DNA from: Betaproteobacteria bacterium | Lineage (GTDB): Bacteria > Pseudomonadota > Gammaproteobacteria > Burkholderiales > Casimicrobiaceae | Direction: 5' to 3' | Assembly: GCA_016717855.1 (NCBI GenBank) | Contig: JADKEV010000018.1 | Span: 1 to 64,000 of the forward strand | Length of the DNA stretch: 64,000 nt | Shown: piece after piece, positions 61,193 to 64,000 of the stretch | Position numbering within the stretch: the first letter of the stretch is position 1 | Layout: every line of letters begins with the position of its first letter | The notes under the pieces: generated by a model | Seen by the model: only the letters and a program-made list of their open reading frames with translations | Database searches by the model: none | What the model was told of the DNA's origin: nothing | Program-made: the position numbers and the translations under genes

Positions 61193-62140
61193 TCAACGGA
61201 AGAGGCGCTGCGGCGTGGGATTGAGCAGGCTCGGGTTGTTGCTGCCGTGGATCTCGGTGTGGCAGTTCGTGCAGCCGCGGCCTTGCGTGATGGTCGATCC
61301 GTTCCACCATCCCGGCTGGGCATTCCCGCCGCCGGCTACAGCCGGCGTGGTCGGACCGTGCGGCGTATGGCAGGTCTGGCACAGGAAGGGCTGCCGGGAC
61401 TTCAGCAGGTTCTCGGCGGTGGTGCCATGCACTTCGTGGCAGATCGCGCAGTTCTCGCTCACCGGCTGGTGGTTGCGCACGAAGGGACCGCGCTTCTCCA
61501 TGTGGCACGTGTAGCAGGTCTCCACCATGCTGTCCCGCTTCATCAGCGCGGGGCCGGCCGAGCCGTGCGCGTTGTGGCAGTCGGAGCAGGTCATCTGGCC
61601 TTCGACGACCGGGTGGTGCGAGGGCTTGTTCGCCTTGACGCGCTGGCCCGCGTGACAGGTGTAGCAGACTTCGGGCTGCGCCGCCTTGTCGCGCACCTTG
61701 TCGATGCCGCTGTGGACGTTGTGGCATGAGGCACAGGCAACGTCGCGGGCGTCGTGAACGCTGCCCGCCCACAGGTGACGGGCGGAGTCCTGCTGGTGGC
61801 AACCAAGGCAGGCTTCGTTCTGGGCGCTCGCCGGCGTCGGACCCTTCCGGCCGAAGATGACGTCCGGCTTGGGCTGCGAACCCTTCGATTCGGCGTGGCC
61901 CTTGCTCTCGCCGTGGCAGCTCGTGCAGGTCGGCGCGCGGCCGTCGGCCCGCGTCCCGTGCTTCGTCCGGCCGATGCCCAGGAGCTCGGGAGCGTCCGCT
62001 TCATCGTGGCAGGCCGTGCACTTCGCGTCTCCCTTGAGCACGAGATCCTTCGCGTCCGCCGCAGCTGCCGATCCGGCCACAAGGCACAGCGCCGCCATCA
62101 CCAGCGACAACAGCGCGCCCTTGGGAATTTTTTTGGACAT
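61193..62140 (-). CDS. mtrA: DmsE/MtrA-type periplasmic decaheme cytochrome
   Basis: This 315-residue cytochrome has a signal peptide (LLSLVMAALCLVAGSAAA) and exactly ten CXXCH motifs: CTACH, CTSCH, CLGCH, CASCH, CYTCH, CSDCH, CYTCH, CAICH, CQTCH and CTNCH. Spacing and length match MtrA/PioA/MtoA/DmsE. It sits inside the MtrB barrel as an electron wire. The ATG at 62140 has AAGGG 9 bases upstream; a GTG at 62158 is the alternative. It is the first gene of the minus-strand mtr operon, downstream of a perfect FNR box. Confidence 0.92.
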   Translation of the reverse strand: MSKKIPKGALLSLVMAALCLVAGSAAAADAKDLVLKGDAKCTACHDEADAPELLGIGRTKHGTRADGRAPTCTSCHGESKGHAESKGSQPKPDVIFGRKGPTPASAQNEACLGCHQQDSARHLWAGSVHDARDVACASCHNVHSGIDKVRDKAAQPEVCYTCHAGQRVKANKPSHHPVVEGQMTCSDCHNAHGSAGPALMKRDSMVETCYTCHMEKRGPFVRNHQPVSENCAICHEVHGTTAENLLKSRQPFLCQTCHTPHGPTTPAVAGGGNAQPGWWNGSTITQGRGCTNCHTEIHGSNNPSLLNPTPQRLFR

Positions 62141-62303
62141 GGTTTTATAACCCTTCACGGATTCGGGTTAGCGCGACAGGATCTGCTACGGGGTGTTCTT
62201 GGCAGATCTGTCGAGACAGGCATTTTCGAAATACCCTGATTGGTGGGAACATTAGCGCAAAACTACTGTCCCGAAAAGTAGCATATGGCGTTGGGTATTC
62301 CTG

Positions 62304-62317
62304 TTGATCCAGATCAA
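62304..62317. promoter_or_regulatory. FNR/ANR-type binding site upstream of mtrA
   Basis: A perfect TTGAT-N4-ATCAA palindrome is found 164 bases upstream of the mtrA ATG. On the minus strand a TATGCT lies about 18 bases past the box, so a promoter could be placed with the site near -38 to -41, as in class II activation. This implies induction by low oxygen. Confidence 0.7.
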
Positions 62318-62364
62318 AGAACCGAACAGCCAGACCCGCGCCAGCGGCCGGCAACCGGGTCCGC

Positions 62365-63226
62365 CTACCGTGCCGCTCCGATGCGGGTGACCGTCGTGCA
62401 CGTCTCCCCGACCGTGTACCTGGTCGTCATGCGGACCAGCATCCCCACCGTGTCGAACACCATCCGCTCGGATGCCCAGGTTCCCTGCAGGCCATTGGTG
62501 CAGGCGAAATTGCCGGCCAGCACGACGATTTCGCCGCCGTTGGGGGTGTAATTGGCGTTCCCTGAAAAGGTGCATGCCGAATTCGCGATGGTCCGGCTCG
62601 TGGCGGTCAGGGTCAGCAAGTCATCGTTTACCGGTAACGGTGAACTCATCGAAGTCGGTAAAAGTGTTGTTGTTCGACGGCGTCGTGCACCCGGTGCTGA
62701 CCGTCCTCACTGCCCCGAAATACGTCCCTTCAACCGGCGCGACTTGCGTGTCCGACCCGGACACGACGAAATTCTGCTTGCTCTGCTGCCAGGTCACCCG
62801 GGTGCGCTTGCCGTAGTCCGGGAAGTTGTGCAGGTAGTACTCGCCCGTCCGGTCGGTCAGGAATTCGCTGCCAAGATTGACGACATTGAAGGTCGTCGTC
62901 CCGAACAGGACGCCGTCCGCGAACGCCTTGATGGTATGGGCGCCGGCCGCCAGCGTGTTGTAGTTGATCAGGTACGAAAAACCGGTCGCGACGACCCCGT
63001 CGCAGCGTGAGGCCGCGTCGCCGCGCAGCGAGCCATACGGGGCCGGGATCGGCGCGGCGTCGTCGATCTGGATCGTGATCGCGGCCGTGGGGCAGTACCA
63101 GCCCGAGATGATGCCTATGCCCGACTCGATCGAGCCGGTTTGGGGATTCTCCAGCGAGGAGCCGGCGGCAACGGCGCCGCCGCAGACCAGGGAGCCGATG
63201 AGGGCGGCGAGCAACTTGCGCAACAT
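62365..63226 (-). CDS. Secreted protein of unknown function, frameshifted
   Basis: ATG 63226 has an AAGGAAAG ribosome binding site and starts a signal peptide (LLAALIGSLVCGGAVAAG). The mature part has LENPQTGSIESGIGIISGWY and SYLINYNTLAAGAHTIKAFA (an Ig-like or beta-sandwich style module). EYYLHNFPDYGKRTRVTWQQ then leads to a stop at 62621. One extra G near 62634 breaks the frame; in the next frame VNDDLLTLTATSRTIANSAC, TPNGGEIVVLAGNFACTNG and TRYTVGETCTTVTRIG follow. The repaired product is about 286 residues. Several cysteines suggest disulfides in the periplasm or outside. Function is unknown; it is upstream of and on the same strand as the mtr genes, but an FNR-type promoter region separates them. 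Confidence 0.68.
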
Positions 63227-63346
63227 GGATCTTTCCTTCGTTGATTGCGGACGCGGCGGTGGCGCGCGCCCGACACTATTGTCCGGGGCACCCGGGAATT
63301 GTCCGATGCGATTCGGGCACGCGCTGGGGGAACCGTCTGCGGCGCC

Positions 63347-63697
63347 TCACTTCGCCGGCCGCCCGATCAGGCGGTTGGTGACGAAGCTGACGATGCCGAT
63401 GAATATGGCGGCCCAGAACGCGGTCCAGAACCCACCCAGCGTGAAGCCGGGCACGACGGCGGCGACCAGCATCAGCAGCAGAGCGTTGATGACCAGGATG
63501 AACAGGCCCAGCGTCACCACGGTCAGCGGCAGAGTCAGCAGGATCAGAATAGGCCGGATCACGGCGTTGGCCAGGCCGAAGAGCAGCGCCGCGACCAGCA
63601 GGGAACCCAGTCCCGAAAACTTGAGCCCGTCGAACAGGTAGGTGGCCAGCCACAATGGCAGCGCATTTAACGCCCAGCGCCACAGAAACGATTGCAT
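63347..63697 (-). CDS. Phage holin family 4 (PF04020) small membrane protein
   Basis: This 116-residue four-helix membrane protein has FGLANAVIRPILILLTLPLT, VVTLGLFILVINALLLMLVA and FVTNRLIGRPAK, typical of the YvlD/holin-4 superfamily. These are common chromosomal proteins of unknown role and do not imply a prophage. It lies between the secreted protein and the GspE/PilB-like gene. Confidence 0.8.
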   Translation of the reverse strand: MQSFLWRWALNALPLWLATYLFDGLKFSGLGSLLVAALLFGLANAVIRPILILLTLPLTVVTLGLFILVINALLLMLVAAVVPGFTLGGFWTAFWAAIFIGIVSFVTNRLIGRPAK

Positions 63698-63746
63698 CAG
63701 TCAGTCCTCCGTCGTCGATTGCGCGCCGGCCAGACGCCGGAGCGGG

Positions 63747-64000
63747 CTATAGCGGCGCAACCTTGATGACCTCATCCGCCGTCGTCTGTCCGGCGGCGAC
63801 CTTCATCGCGCCCGACGCGCGCAGCGGTTTCATCCCGTCGCGATAAGCTTGTTCGCGCAACTTGGCCAGGTCGGCCTCGGCACGCACCAGATGCTTGGCC
63901 GCCGGGGTCATGCTCATGATCTCGTAGATGCCGACGCGTCCGCGATAACCGGTCATCCGGCACTCCAGGCAGCCTTCCGCGCGGTAGACGTGGGCGGGCG
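63747..64000 (-). CDS. GspE/PilB-type secretion ATPase, C-terminal end (partial)
   Basis: The gene enters from the right edge; only about 84 residues are present. GCLECR is part of the zinc-binding Cys region, followed by MTGYRGRVGIYEIMSM, which is the family hallmark after the CxxC-type zinc site in GspE/PilB. The end is TTADEVIKVAPL. The protein powers type II secretion or type IV pilus assembly; the two cannot be separated from this fragment. Confidence 0.8.
   Translation of the reverse strand, partial: PAHVYRAEGCLECRMTGYRGRVGIYEIMSMTPAAKHLVRAEADLAKLREQAYRDGMKPLRASGAMKVAAGQTTADEVIKVAPL

Noticed and set aside
63347..63697. Prophage holin
   Set aside because: The family is a common chromosomal membrane protein, and no other phage gene is in the window.
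1..64000. CRISPR arrays, insertion sequences, integrase-flanked islands
   Set aside because: No regularly spaced repeats, transposase or integrase genes, or paired terminal repeats were seen; the single tRNA gene has no integrase next to it.

Overview
The window is GC-rich, densely coded DNA that looks like a betaproteobacterium, most likely Burkholderiales. The evidence is synteny and family content: cysM / ComEA-like / hldD in a row, alr divergent from lplT, tsaB-rimI-family-4 uracil-DNA glycosylase overlapping as GTGA junctions, alaC-hom-thrC on one strand, and RlmD. No phage, insertion sequence, CRISPR array or rRNA is visible. There is one tRNA, Ser(UGA).

Layout. 1-2695: the end of a purine/ureide set (PuuE-type allantoinase, an allantoate amidohydrolase-like enzyme with a large internal deletion, and another M20 hydrolase). 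3381-10362: a plus-strand run of FAD disulfide oxidoreductase, TVP38/TMEM64 membrane protein, DUF547 protein, two glycosyltransferases of the arsenosugar-associated types (TIGR04283, TIGR04282), an ATP-grasp enzyme and a TIGR03169-type flavoprotein. 10416-24327: the main accessory block, a 13-kb minus-strand operon for C3-sulfonates. It has sulfolactate sulfo-lyase SuyAB, a TRAP transporter, HpsN, an SDR and a zinc alcohol dehydrogenase of the HpsO/HpsP kind, a sulfonate-type ABC importer, and the SlcC/ComC pair. A GntR regulator is divergent from it. Together they read as uptake of 2,3-dihydroxypropane-1-sulfonate and/or sulfolactate, oxidation to (R)-sulfolactate with racemisation, and cleavage to pyruvate and sulfite.

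24381-50319: mostly housekeeping. It includes a membrane C13 (caspase-like) peptidase, threonine biosynthesis, alanine aminotransferase, a TonB receptor, Dtd, Dps, MoaC, BepA, a PhzF-like protein, CysM, HldD, Alr, LplT, LemA, UDG, RimI, TsaB, RlmD and a Bax-inhibitor-1 protein. 50420-55464: a glycerol-3-phosphate (Ugp)-type ABC transporter with an endonuclease/exonuclease/phosphatase-family protein where UgpQ would be expected. 55645-63226: an extracellular electron transfer module of decaheme MtrA, porin MtrB and decaheme lipoprotein MtrC, with a perfect FNR/ANR box upstream and a secreted protein of unknown function next to it. The window ends in a GspE/PilB-type ATPase.

Data quality matters here. 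Five otherwise well-preserved genes each carry one 1-2 nt frameshift. A sixth, a GNAT acetyltransferase, is scrambled by several small indels beside a 23-G homopolymer. Consensus errors are a more likely explanation than gene decay for most of these, and the affected genes should not be called lost without checking reads.
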